Of a DNA stretch of 64,000 bases, positions 42,457 through 51,370 are shown in pieces. This stretch comes from Candidatus Paracaedibacteraceae bacterium (GTDB lineage: Bacteria; Pseudomonadota; Alphaproteobacteria; Paracaedibacterales; Paracaedibacteraceae): contig JAHBYI010000001.1 of the NCBI GenBank assembly GCA_019636035.1, forward strand, positions 62,001 through 126,000, read 5' to 3'. A program made the translations under genes and the position numbers. The notes beneath the pieces were generated by a model, which did no database searches, was not told the DNA's origin, and was given only the letters and a program-made list of their open reading frames with translations. Numbering within the stretch: position 1 is the stretch's first letter; each line of letters begins with the position of its first letter.

Positions 42457-43361
42457 TGAACTGGAAAAAATTAGGATTGGTATTCAAACCAGAAGGGCAA
42501 TATGAATGGATGCAGAATTATGCATCAATGCCCTCAGCACTAAAGTTAAATGGCGATTTATATAGATTTTATTTTTCCACTCGTGACTCTAATCAGAAAG
42601 CTCAAGTTGGTTTCGTTGAGATTGATGTACGATCCCCTCAAGATATTCTCAGAATTTCAGCAGAGCCTGTACTGGAAATAGGATATCCAGGGTACTTCGA
42701 TGATAGTGGGGTCTATGCAGGCAATATTCTTGTTGAGGAAAATGGCCAGCTGCGAATGTATTATTCGGGCAGAAATAATGGTCAGCCTCCCTTGTACTAC
42801 ATGAGTATTGGCCTAGCAAACTGTTCAATAGATGCCCCCAAATTTACCAAACAATATGCATATCCTATTATCGCACGCAATGCAGTAAATCCTTGGATGG
42901 TATCAACTCCTTGTGTTGTAAAAAAAGATAATAAATATCATATGTTTTATATATCGGGTAAAGGTTGGGATAGTGCATTGGTTAAGTCTTTTTATGATAT
43001 CAAGTATGCATGGTCAATAGATGGACTGGCATGGAATTTTGAGCTTGATCCCATATTGGAGTTGAGGCAAGGCGAAAACAATATAGCAGCTCCATCAGTT
43101 GTAGAGTGGAAGAATGGGTATTTAATGTTTTTTAGTTACGTTGAACCTCCTGCTCACTATCAAATAGGCGTAGCATTCTCAAGCGATTTAAATTGCTGGC
43201 AAAGATTAGAAAATCCAAAAGGGCTTGAGCTAGGGCCAGAAAATTGGGATTCAGAATCTATGGCATACCCTCATGCCTTTATACATAATAGTGAATTATA
43301 CTTGTTATATTCAGGTAACAAAAATGGACTAGGCGGGATGGGGTTGGCTAAACTATGCTAG
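42456..43361 (+). CDS. Five-bladed beta-propeller glycosidase-like protein (GH43/GH32-like)
   Basis: The start at 42456 (MNWKKLGLVF) overlaps the previous stop (TAATG); 301 residues. Repeated blades such as YASMPSALKLNGDLYRFYFSTRD, DDSGVYAGNILVEENGQLRMYYSG and APSVVEWKNGYLMFFSY give the pattern of GH43/GH32/GH130-type propellers (each stretch about 18-24 residues within positions 22-235). No signal peptide is visible, so it should be cytoplasmic. Such proteins in glycan clusters may act as glycosidase, phosphorylase or non-catalytic sugar binders. Catalytic acids cannot be assigned with confidence. Confidence 0.65.
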   Translation: MNWKKLGLVFKPEGQYEWMQNYASMPSALKLNGDLYRFYFSTRDSNQKAQVGFVEIDVRSPQDILRISAEPVLEIGYPGYFDDSGVYAGNILVEENGQLRMYYSGRNNGQPPLYYMSIGLANCSIDAPKFTKQYAYPIIARNAVNPWMVSTPCVVKKDNKYHMFYISGKGWDSALVKSFYDIKYAWSIDGLAWNFELDPILELRQGENNIAAPSVVEWKNGYLMFFSYVEPPAHYQIGVAFSSDLNCWQRLENPKGLELGPENWDSESMAYPHAFIHNSELYLLYSGNKNGLGGMGLAKLC

Positions 43362-44062
43362 AAAATCAGATGGTTAGCGTGTCTCTAGATGTGGACTGGG
43401 CTCCTGACTATATTTTAGAGGATGTTATCGGACTTTTAAGTAAATATAATATCCCCTCTACCTGGTTTGTTACTCATTCTTCATCAATATGGAACGAACT
43501 CAGAAAATCTCCTAAAGATTTTGAGTTAGGTATCCATCCAAATTTTCTTCCAAATAGTTCTCAAGGAAAATCTATTACAGAAATTGTCGATTATTTAATG
43601 GGAATTATTCCTGAGGCAAAAATTTTTAGAACGCATGGTTTTTTTCAATATGGAACTTTACTTGCAGACCTTCAAAAACTGACAAATATAAATATTGACA
43701 GCAGTATTTTTCTTCCAGAAATTGACCATATACAACCAATAAATCATTTAACTCCTAACGGAATCTTAAAACGTGTCCCAGTTTATTGGGCAGATGATTA
43801 CGAATTATTAAAACCAAAAATTTCGTCATCCTTTATCACCAACATACAAAATCCGGGATTAAAAGTTTTTAATTTTCATCCAATCCATATTTACCTAAAT
43901 AGTCCATCATTTGCTTTTTATGAGACTGTTAAGCAGCAAAATTATTCTCAAAATCTTTCTTCATATTCTGGTTTTGGGATTAGAAACATATTTATCGAAC
44001 TACTGGAATTTTTGAATAGGAAAAGGAGTATAATTTCGAGTCTAGGCAAGATTAGATCGTAG
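43355..44062 (+). CDS. Polysaccharide deacetylase-like protein, WbmS type
   Basis: This 235-residue protein has the NodB-like barrel start VSVSLDVDWAPDYILEDV, where the Asp-x-Asp is the metal/catalytic pair. LGIHPNFLPN, FRTHGFF and FNFHPIHIYLN carry further candidate His ligands. This arrangement fits the WbmS family named from the Bordetella O-antigen locus. It probably removes N-acetyl groups from a sugar or sugar nucleotide. It overlaps the propeller gene by 7 bases. Confidence 0.75.
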   Translation: MLENQMVSVSLDVDWAPDYILEDVIGLLSKYNIPSTWFVTHSSSIWNELRKSPKDFELGIHPNFLPNSSQGKSITEIVDYLMGIIPEAKIFRTHGFFQYGTLLADLQKLTNINIDSSIFLPEIDHIQPINHLTPNGILKRVPVYWADDYELLKPKISSSFITNIQNPGLKVFNFHPIHIYLNSPSFAFYETVKQQNYSQNLSSYSGFGIRNIFIELLEFLNRKRSIISSLGKIRS

Positions 44063-44102
44063 TAATAAGCTTTAAAATATGAAAAGAACAGGAAAAAATA
44101 CC

Positions 44103-44852
44103 ATGAAAAATTACATATTAAACACACTGAAAAAAAACCAACTCACACCTAACAATCATGCTTTTGTTCAACGAATTTTTAAAAATGGTATTAGTGATTA
44201 TGTAGATCGCCTCAAACAATATGGCTTTTTAGACTTTGAACATGTTTTGGATGCAGGATGCGGTTTTGGGCAGTGGTCTCTAGCACTTTCTCAGCTTAAT
44301 AAGGAAGTTTTTTCATGTGATGCTGATGTTGAAAGGGTTGAGTTTCTACACAAGATAGCTGTAGAAAATAAGATTAATAATATCCACACTCGCCAAGCTT
44401 TCATTGATAATTTACCCTATGAAAATGAATCTTTCGATGCAGTTTTTTGTTATGGCGTTATTTTCCTAACGCCTTGGAAGAAATCACTATCAGAACTTGT
44501 ACGTGTCTTGAAACCAGGAGGGAAGCTCTATGTGAATGCTAATGGCCTGGGGTGGTATAAACACCTATGGTACACAGCCCATAATAAAACTTCAGATTAT
44601 GATCCTCAACTCATTGCTGCAAATGCGTGGCGTGACACATATAACTATAATAATGGCCTTGATATTGTATCTCCCAGCAATCTTATTATTGAACCTGATC
44701 AATTAGTTAAGGAAGCAGAAAATTTAGGCTTACAAGATATTCAATGGGATGGTGAAGGACTATTAGGTAACTCAAGCAATAAAGAAGTTTTTTTCCAAAA
44801 GGAATACTTTGGAGATGTGGGTGTCTATGAAGTTATAGGCATGAAAAAATGA
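44103..44852 (+). CDS. SAM-dependent methyltransferase (UbiE/COQ5-like fold)
   Basis: The ATG at 44103 has an AGGA site about 9 bases upstream and is preferred over the ATG at 44079; 249 residues. Motif I HVLDAGCGFGQWSLAL, the acidic CDAD loop, DAVFCYGVIFL and ELVRVLKPGGKLYV are classic class I methyltransferase features. It overlaps the next gene by 4 bases. Substrate unknown, probably a sugar hydroxyl. Confidence 0.82.
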   Translation: MKNYILNTLKKNQLTPNNHAFVQRIFKNGISDYVDRLKQYGFLDFEHVLDAGCGFGQWSLALSQLNKEVFSCDADVERVEFLHKIAVENKINNIHTRQAFIDNLPYENESFDAVFCYGVIFLTPWKKSLSELVRVLKPGGKLYVNANGLGWYKHLWYTAHNKTSDYDPQLIAANAWRDTYNYNNGLDIVSPSNLIIEPDQLVKEAENLGLQDIQWDGEGLLGNSSNKEVFFQKEYFGDVGVYEVIGMKK

Positions 44853-46060
44853 AAATACTTTGCTTAGGTAACGCTGATAATATTGGCGTTAGGGTTTATT
44901 CTTGGTTAAAAGAACATAATCAGGATGTAAATCTTTACAGAATTCAGGCAGACGAAGACCCTCTTAGAGGTAATCCTTACCTATATTTAGAAAAAAATGA
45001 TATAGAGAACAATCCGCATGTTACCTTAATTAGTGATGATTTATTAACCATTAGAAATATTTCCCTATTTGGTGGCAAATTAATTGATAAAATTAATAAA
45101 GAATATGATTTTGTAATTATAACAGGGGGGTGGCACGCTCTTATCTATTCTAGAAAAATAAAGAAACCAAAGTTATTTATTTATATTGGTTATGAATTGC
45201 ACACAAAAGCTAAAGAATATAGGGGCTTACCTAGTATAAAAGAACTAAGAAAATCACCTTTGGAAACGTTACGTCACTATTTTTATGGGTGGTTAACGCG
45301 CAGTAGTTTTCAAAGAGTCGATAAATACCTCGATTGGTTTCCTCCAGGTTTAGCTGTTACTCAATCTTTAGGTATGCTAGATAAAGTTATCTATATGGCT
45401 CTTGGAGAGGATCTAGCGAGAAATAAAAAAATCATTAATACGAATTTAAGCATAGAATTAAATGATATTTCAAGTAGTTTCCAGAAAACATTCCTATTTT
45501 TATCTAGACTTAATTTTTCTGATACGAGTAAAGCTAATTGTAAGTCTGCTCATTTTTTCCTACACGGATTAGAATCTCAAATAGGCAACTTAGAAAAGGG
45601 ATTTATAAAAATATACATAGGGGATCATGGCGAAGAAGCTGAGCAATTTAAAGCAATGGCGAAAAATAGTCATGTGTATAAATATATTACTTGGGTTAGT
45701 CATTTGGATTACAGTGATTTGATGAGTTACTTATCAATTAAAAATGCTGTATTATTTACTGATTTTGGTGATGTAAATTCCGGTATATCCGGCATTGGTA
45801 GAGATGGTTATTCCATTGGAGTTCCAATGGTTAATTCCACAACTGATGATATCATGATAAAACAATACACAACACCAGGCCCCAGAATGTATGTAAAAAC
45901 CAAAGAAGATGTTATTGATGCAATGAATAATATAATGAATATAAGAGAAGAATCTTTTGAGTTCTGGAAAAAAGAGACGCTGGAATATGGACGAAAATAT
46001 GTGGATAAAGATTTTTTTATCAAGCGACTTTTGACTGAAATAAAAAGAATGTGTCAATGA
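44849..46060 (+). CDS. Probable GT-B glycosyltransferase
   Basis: This 403-residue protein starts MKILCLGNADNIGVRVYSWLKEHN, like GT-B enzymes, and its C-terminal half contains KIYIGDHGEEAEQF, WVSHLDYSDLMSYLSI and SIGVPMVNSTTDDIM, matching the acceptor/donor layout of GT4-type transferases weakly. No membrane span is seen. The DNA is very AT-rich compared with the cluster's first half. Assignment rests on fold pattern and neighbours, so it is less certain than the following two transferases. Confidence 0.55.
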   Translation: MKILCLGNADNIGVRVYSWLKEHNQDVNLYRIQADEDPLRGNPYLYLEKNDIENNPHVTLISDDLLTIRNISLFGGKLIDKINKEYDFVIITGGWHALIYSRKIKKPKLFIYIGYELHTKAKEYRGLPSIKELRKSPLETLRHYFYGWLTRSSFQRVDKYLDWFPPGLAVTQSLGMLDKVIYMALGEDLARNKKIINTNLSIELNDISSSFQKTFLFLSRLNFSDTSKANCKSAHFFLHGLESQIGNLEKGFIKIYIGDHGEEAEQFKAMAKNSHVYKYITWVSHLDYSDLMSYLSIKNAVLFTDFGDVNSGISGIGRDGYSIGVPMVNSTTDDIMIKQYTTPGPRMYVKTKEDVIDAMNNIMNIREESFEFWKKETLEYGRKYVDKDFFIKRLLTEIKRMCQ

Positions 46061-47250
46061 AAATACTTACCATTGGTAATGCTGCTAGTCCCCATATACT
46101 TGGTCGTGCAAAAGCATTTTTACGCACAGGCATTTCCAATAAAATTCTAAGTGATCAATGGGTAAAGGATTCTGAAATAGAGGTTTTCTGCCCTTTTGAT
46201 GATTGGTTTGAAAAACCTATATGGATAAGACCTTTCTATTTCATAAAAAACATAATAAAAGCTATTAATATTTTTAGAACAGAATATTATGACATGATTC
46301 ATATCCACTATGCTGCTAACTATATAGGTTGGATTGCTGCTTTTTTTGTAAAAAAACCAATTGTTGTGATCGTCATGGGGGGAGATGTTTTGTTTGAACA
46401 ACAAAACTATATTCCTTGGTATCAAAAATGTTTAATTACCCTAGCTCTAAAAAGAGCTGACTTAATCATTGCAAAATCACCCTATATTCAACAAAGAGTA
46501 GTTACGTTATGCAACAATTCAAAAAAAACAATTAGCTGTATTTTTGGAATTGAAGATGAATTTTTTGATTCTTCAACTCACAAAAAAAATGAATTTTCTT
46601 TCTTATCACTTCGTCCTTTAAATTCTTTTTATAATATAGATAAAATAATTGACGTTATAGGATGCCTTAATAACAAGGGTATTTTTGCAACACTGACAAT
46701 TTTAGATTTTTTTTCAAATATATCTTATAAAAGATATCTAGAGGATTATATAAGTAACAATCCTGAATTAGAAGGAAAAATCATTTTTGTACCAGGTGTT
46801 TCATCTCCTCGAGAACTAATTCCTCTATACAAATATTCTGACTTTGTTATTGCTCTACCTTCTTCAGATGGTATACCACAATCCTCATTAGAGGGTATGA
46901 GTCAGAAATGTATTAATATTTTGCCAAATCATAAAAATTACGAAGGCATATTTAATGAAAAAAATAGTATATTATTATCAACGAAGACTCCTAAAGAAAT
47001 TGCATGTGAAATAATAGAAAAAATTTCATTCAAAGAGGAAATTCGTTTAAATGGAGAAAGATTTGTTAGGAACTATGCTGTTCTTAATAAAAATGTCATC
47101 TCATTGAGGCAAATCTTTGATAAAATTCTGCATTCAAATAAAAAAAACACAATATTTGCGCTGAAATTAAAAATCTTATTTCTATTTATCATTTACTTTA
47201 TTGATCAATTTTTCATTTTAGGTATGAGAAAAAGATTTTTTAGGAAATAA
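46057..47250 (+). CDS. Glycosyltransferase, GT4-like
   Basis: The start at 46057 (MKILTIGNAASPHILGRAKAFLRTG) overlaps the preceding stop as ATGA; 397 residues. The N-terminal Rossmann domain shows IHIHYAANYIGWIAAF and VVIVMGGDVLFE. The C-terminal domain has LIPLYKYSDFVIALPSSDGIPQSSLEGMSQ, the GT4 donor-site region with the conserved Glu. It would add a sugar to the lipid-linked chain. A C-terminal hydrophobic stretch (LKILFLFIIYFIDQFFIL) may bind the membrane. Strongly AT-rich. Confidence 0.78.
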   Translation: MKILTIGNAASPHILGRAKAFLRTGISNKILSDQWVKDSEIEVFCPFDDWFEKPIWIRPFYFIKNIIKAINIFRTEYYDMIHIHYAANYIGWIAAFFVKKPIVVIVMGGDVLFEQQNYIPWYQKCLITLALKRADLIIAKSPYIQQRVVTLCNNSKKTISCIFGIEDEFFDSSTHKKNEFSFLSLRPLNSFYNIDKIIDVIGCLNNKGIFATLTILDFFSNISYKRYLEDYISNNPELEGKIIFVPGVSSPRELIPLYKYSDFVIALPSSDGIPQSSLEGMSQKCINILPNHKNYEGIFNEKNSILLSTKTPKEIACEIIEKISFKEEIRLNGERFVRNYAVLNKNVISLRQIFDKILHSNKKNTIFALKLKILFLFIIYFIDQFFILGMRKRFFRK

Positions 47251-47252
47251 TC

Positions 47253-48938
47253 ATGTGTGGAATTTTCTTTTCTCTAGGTTTTGAAAACCTACCTGAATCA
47301 GTCATAGACAGTGTTGCTCATCGTGGACCAGATGGTCGTGGGTGGAATGAGTTTGCCTCGCCTATTGGACCAGTCATCCTAGCTCATAGGCGACTTGCAA
47401 TTGTCGATTTAAGTGAAGATGGACATCAACCAATGTCAACTCAAGATAACAGATATTGGGTGACATATAATGGTGAGATCTATAATTATCTAGAGATTAG
47501 AGAAGAGTTGAAAGAAGCTGGATACACCTTTAAAACGCAAACAGACACCGAAGTTTTGCTTAAAAGCTATTTGCATTGGGGGACAGAATGTCTTCATAAA
47601 TTTAATGGTATGTTTGCTTTTGTTATCTGGGATGATAAAGAAAAAAAAGCTTTTGCAGCAAGAGATCGTTTTGGTGTGAAGCCACTCTATTATTATCAGC
47701 AGGGGGACAAAATTGCTTTTGCTTCTGAGATTAAGCAGTTTAAAGGTTTTTCTGAATGGAAATCTACCCTTAATCAAGAGCTGGTATCATTTTATAAAAG
47801 CCAAGGTTATTGCGATCATCGCCATGAAACTCTTTATAAAAGAGTTTTTCAAATCTTACCTGGTCATTTAGTAACCTTAGATAACGGCACTGTTAATATA
47901 TCAAAGTGGTATAATCTTAACGAACGGATATCTAACTTGAACCTAACAGACAATCAAGCATGTGAAAAATTTATAGAATTATTTGAAGATTCTATAAACT
48001 TACGCCTTCGTTCAGATGTTGCTGTAGGTGCATGTTTATCAGGTGGCTTAGATAGCTCGTCCATTGTTTCTGTAATAAGAAAATTAAAACCAGATATGGA
48101 GATTAATACCTTTAGTGCGGTATTTCCTAATGATAAAGTTGATGAAAGTTTCTACATTGATGAGCTTATAAAAGCAAAAAAACTAACATCTCATAAAAAC
48201 CACCCTTCATTTGAACAATTTTTAAAAGATTTAGATCAAATTCTTCATCATCAAGATTTGCCTTTTCCTGGCACCAGTATTTTTGCTCAATGGACAACAT
48301 TTCAAAGTGCTAGGTCGAACAATGTGACAGTTCTGCTTGATGGTCAAGGTGCAGATGAATCTTTGTTAGGTTACCCAGGTATGCTAAATAGCATTATTTT
48401 TGATTATGCAAAAAAATTACAATTTAAAGATTTAATATCATTTTTTAAATGGCAATCAAAATTCAATAACCAAAGTTTTAAAAATACTGTATTGCTAGGT
48501 TTTCAACAAAGATTTTTTAATGCATACGAATCTATATTATTATTAACAAACAGAAAAACAGATCAAAAATTACCATCTTTAAAATCTATTACAGATATTT
48601 GTTTGTATTATTTATCCAACAACTTTCAAAGCTTACTCAGGTTTGAAGATCGCAATAGTATGGCTTTTTCTATAGAGTCAAGACTGCCGTTTTTAGACTA
48701 TCGTTTGGTAGAATTTATTTTATCACTGCAAGTGAACCAAAGATTTAGAAATAATAAAACAAAATGGATATTAAGGGAATCAATGATAGATATAAATATT
48801 GATGATATTTTAAATAGAAAAGATAAAATAGGTTTTGCAACACCAGAAAAAGATTGGTCCACTAATATAACAAATTCTTCAAAAAACTTTTCTGAATTTA
48901 TATTTAATAGGTGGGTACAAAATGAAAAATTTTGTTAA
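47253..48938 (+). CDS. AsnB-type glutamine amidotransferase, copy 2
   Basis: This 561-residue protein is a second AsnB-like enzyme, with Cys2 in MCGIFFS, RGPDGRG, NGEIYNYLEIR and the synthetase loop LSGGLDSSS. It is about 55 residues shorter than copy 1, mostly at the C-terminus, and much more AT-rich, so it was probably acquired separately rather than by recent duplication. Position between glycosyltransferases argues for amide formation on a sugar acid or a similar glycan modification. Confidence 0.85.
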   Translation: MCGIFFSLGFENLPESVIDSVAHRGPDGRGWNEFASPIGPVILAHRRLAIVDLSEDGHQPMSTQDNRYWVTYNGEIYNYLEIREELKEAGYTFKTQTDTEVLLKSYLHWGTECLHKFNGMFAFVIWDDKEKKAFAARDRFGVKPLYYYQQGDKIAFASEIKQFKGFSEWKSTLNQELVSFYKSQGYCDHRHETLYKRVFQILPGHLVTLDNGTVNISKWYNLNERISNLNLTDNQACEKFIELFEDSINLRLRSDVAVGACLSGGLDSSSIVSVIRKLKPDMEINTFSAVFPNDKVDESFYIDELIKAKKLTSHKNHPSFEQFLKDLDQILHHQDLPFPGTSIFAQWTTFQSARSNNVTVLLDGQGADESLLGYPGMLNSIIFDYAKKLQFKDLISFFKWQSKFNNQSFKNTVLLGFQQRFFNAYESILLLTNRKTDQKLPSLKSITDICLYYLSNNFQSLLRFEDRNSMAFSIESRLPFLDYRLVEFILSLQVNQRFRNNKTKWILRESMIDINIDDILNRKDKIGFATPEKDWSTNITNSSKNFSEFIFNRWVQNEKFC

Positions 48939-50211
48939 AGAGATGATTCGCTATGCTAAGCTTCCTTTTAAATTTGTTTATTGGATAACAGGATTATTTC
49001 TTTTTGTTTTATCTGTGGGATATTTGTATTGCAAAAAAAACAACCAAAAAAAATTCAATAAATATGAAAAAAGTGTTGTTTGTGTTTCGCATGTTGCAAT
49101 TTCTTTTGATGGTCGAATAAAAAAATGCGCAAATCAAATTAAGCTATTAGGGCTTCCTGTTACCCTAATCAAACCTTACGATGCACAAGAAGATAAAGAA
49201 TTTGAGTTTTCAGGTTTAGACAGTAATGTGCAAATTAAAAGAGTAGGATTAAGCGGGTCTTTTTCACATTTTCCATGTATGTTTGATTTTTTAATGGTGA
49301 TGTATTTAGTTTTTTGTAAAAGTAAATTTATTCATTGCCATGACGTAAATACAGCTTTTATGGGATTATTAGCATCCAACCTAACTGGTAAAGTATTAAT
49401 CAGTGATTTGCATGAATGGAAGTCAGAAACTTCTAATGTAGATGCAAAAAAACAAAATTTATTTCAAATAAAAATTCTTAAATTGATAGAAAATCTTATT
49501 GTAAAAAAAAGTAATTTTGTTATTACGGTTAATAAAGTTATTGCAGATGAGCTTAAGAAGGGGGCAAGAAAAGAACGAGAGATTTTTATTGTGAAAAACT
49601 GTCCAACACCTCCAAAGCTTCAGAGTTATAATTTAAAGTTAAACCTTAATATTCCTAAAGAGCAAGTTGTTGGATATTACGTAGGGCAAATGGCACCGTA
49701 TAGAAATATTGCTCAACTCATAAAAGCAATAAAAAAAATTCCAAATTTATCCTTAGTTTTTCAAGGAACTATAGATGCAAGTTATTTAAATATATTAAAA
49801 AACATTTGTGAAACAGAAAATATTTCTGAGAGAGTATTTTTTCTTCCCCCCATACCACATGATTTTATTCCATCTGCATGCCAAGGAGCCGATTTTGGGA
49901 TATTCTCATGCTCTGTGAATTCAAAAAGCATGCGATCTGCTCTTCCAAATAAATTGTTTGAATATATAGCGGGTGGTATTCCAATTTTTTCTGAAGATAT
50001 CCCTCTTATGCGTCAATATATTGAAGAATGTGAAATTGGTAGTACATTTCAATCTGATAATATTGATACCATCTGTGAATCCTTGAAGTTAATGCTTGAT
50101 CATCATGCTTTAAGTTGTATGAAACGCAATGTTCTATCATTGAAAGAAAAATTAGTATACGAAACTAATTCTGAAAACTCATCAGTATACGCTACAATAT
50201 ATGGATCCTAA
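48922..50211 (+). CDS. Membrane-anchored glycosyltransferase, GT4-like
   Basis: This 429-residue protein overlaps the previous gene by 17 bases. A membrane helix (FVYWITGLFLFVLSVGYLY, about 18-36) is followed by a GT-B fold: FIHCHDVNTAFMGLLA, SDLHEW, VVGYYVGQMAPYRNIAQLIKAI and ADFGIFSCSVNSKSMRSALPNKLFEYIAGGIPIFSEDIP (about 330-368). The order matches GT4 family transferases. It is the last glycosyltransferase of the cluster. Confidence 0.8.
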   Translation: MKNFVKEMIRYAKLPFKFVYWITGLFLFVLSVGYLYCKKNNQKKFNKYEKSVVCVSHVAISFDGRIKKCANQIKLLGLPVTLIKPYDAQEDKEFEFSGLDSNVQIKRVGLSGSFSHFPCMFDFLMVMYLVFCKSKFIHCHDVNTAFMGLLASNLTGKVLISDLHEWKSETSNVDAKKQNLFQIKILKLIENLIVKKSNFVITVNKVIADELKKGARKEREIFIVKNCPTPPKLQSYNLKLNLNIPKEQVVGYYVGQMAPYRNIAQLIKAIKKIPNLSLVFQGTIDASYLNILKNICETENISERVFFLPPIPHDFIPSACQGADFGIFSCSVNSKSMRSALPNKLFEYIAGGIPIFSEDIPLMRQYIEECEIGSTFQSDNIDTICESLKLMLDHHALSCMKRNVLSLKEKLVYETNSENSSVYATIYGS

Positions 50212-51004
50212 AGTCATGACACAAAACGATAAAGCCGGCAACGATTATTGGGATCATAATTGGTCACAGACGGACTTTCCCCAGTTATTTGATCCGAATG
50301 ATCACAGCCTAGACAACTATGTAAACTTACAGCTGCATGAATATTTTCAAAAACTTATTAACGGTCGAAAAGAATTTAGTGTTTTAGAAATTGGCTGCGC
50401 AAATTCTATTTGGCCCATTTACTTTCATCGGTACTTTAATGCTGATGTTTATGGATTGGATTATTCTAAGGTGGGCAGCGAAAAAAGCCGTAATCTGTTG
50501 AAATATTATCATGTCCCAGGGAAAATTTATTGCGAGAATCTTTTTTCCCCTCCAACAGAACTTCTAGAAAAATTTGATTTGGTTGTATCATTTGGCGTTG
50601 TTGAACATTTTGAAGATACTGCCCATTGCCTAAAATCTTGTTCAGCTTTTGTGAAACCTGGTGGCTTGCTGTTAACTTTAATACCGAATATCCCAAGCAT
50701 TATCGGCTTTATTCAGAAATTTGTGGATAAAGAAGTCTATGACGTACATGTGCCTCTTACGAAAAAAAACATGATTGATGCGCACCAATCAGCTACTCTT
50801 GAACTTGAACATTGTGACTATTTTATGTCGATGAATTTGAATGTCGTGAATTCAGGATCATTTTCATCTCATAGGTTAAACCCTCTATTAAGACGCATTT
50901 TATCGGGTATTTCAAAAGTTTCATGGATATTGGAAAAATGCGGGATTAGAATCCCTAAAAATCGCTTGACCTCTCCCTATATAGTATCTGTTGCAAAGAT
51001 TTAA
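50201..51004 (+). CDS. SAM-dependent methyltransferase, last gene of the glycan cluster
   Basis: This 267-residue protein starts at 50201 or at the in-frame ATG at 50216. Motif I is FSVLEIGCANSIWPIYFHRYF, followed by VYGLDYSKVG, FDLVVSFGVVEHFEDT and FVKPGGLLLTLIPN. The fold is a methyltransferase related to UbiG-like sugar or quinone methylases. Base composition returns toward that of the chromosome, which marks the end of the AT-rich block. Confidence 0.8.
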   Translation: MDPKVMTQNDKAGNDYWDHNWSQTDFPQLFDPNDHSLDNYVNLQLHEYFQKLINGRKEFSVLEIGCANSIWPIYFHRYFNADVYGLDYSKVGSEKSRNLLKYYHVPGKIYCENLFSPPTELLEKFDLVVSFGVVEHFEDTAHCLKSCSAFVKPGGLLLTLIPNIPSIIGFIQKFVDKEVYDVHVPLTKKNMIDAHQSATLELEHCDYFMSMNLNVVNSGSFSSHRLNPLLRRILSGISKVSWILEKCGIRIPKNRLTSPYIVSVAKI

Positions 51005-51370
51005 CGTTGTTAAAATTTCACTCACCCAGTCCGATAATCCGATTTCGTTTTTTCTTGAAGTAGATTTATTATGGAGAGATCAGTCCCTCCTGAATAACAA
51101 TACTTCCAATAATATGACCTAACAAGACCAAAATAAAAAAATTATAACCATCTATCTCCAGAGTGGTTTTGGTCGTTTTACTGGATTGACCCTTCTCCCA
51201 ATCTCAGTTACTTTCCCTTTTCTAAACACACATCCATCCTTTGCTGTGAGCAATCCTGCTGCTTAAGGATTTTTTCAAGGAGAGTTTTACATCTTATTTC
51301 CCCCTTTTCTTTTCCTATCAATAATTTTAGAATAATTTACATAACACATAATATTTGGAACACCCAATAC
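51005..51370. other. 366-base intergenic region after the glycan cluster
   Basis: No open reading frame with coding character is seen. An 8-bp inverted repeat (GACCAAAA at 51126-51133 with TTTTGGTC at 51167-51174) encloses 33 bases. A weak terminator lies at 51252-51275. The last 70 bases are AT-rich and probably hold the promoter of the SIMPL gene. The gap may be the right border of an acquired block, but no direct repeats or transposase remnants were recognised. Confidence 0.5.
51252..51275 (+). terminator. Weak terminator after the glycan cluster
   Basis: AATCCT pairs with AGGATT around an 8-base loop and is followed by TTTT. The stem is only 6 bp and the structure lies about 250 bases past the last stop, but it is the best terminator candidate there. 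Confidence 0.4.

Noticed and set aside
38306-48938. The two AsnB genes as genuine asparagine biosynthesis
   Set aside because: Both are embedded in overlapping glycan operon genes and have WbpS/Wbm-type precedents; no amino acid genes are nearby. The possibility is not fully excluded.
51126-51174. Inverted repeat as an insertion sequence remnant
   Set aside because: The arms are only 8 bp, enclose 33 bases, and no transposase fragment or target duplication is visible.
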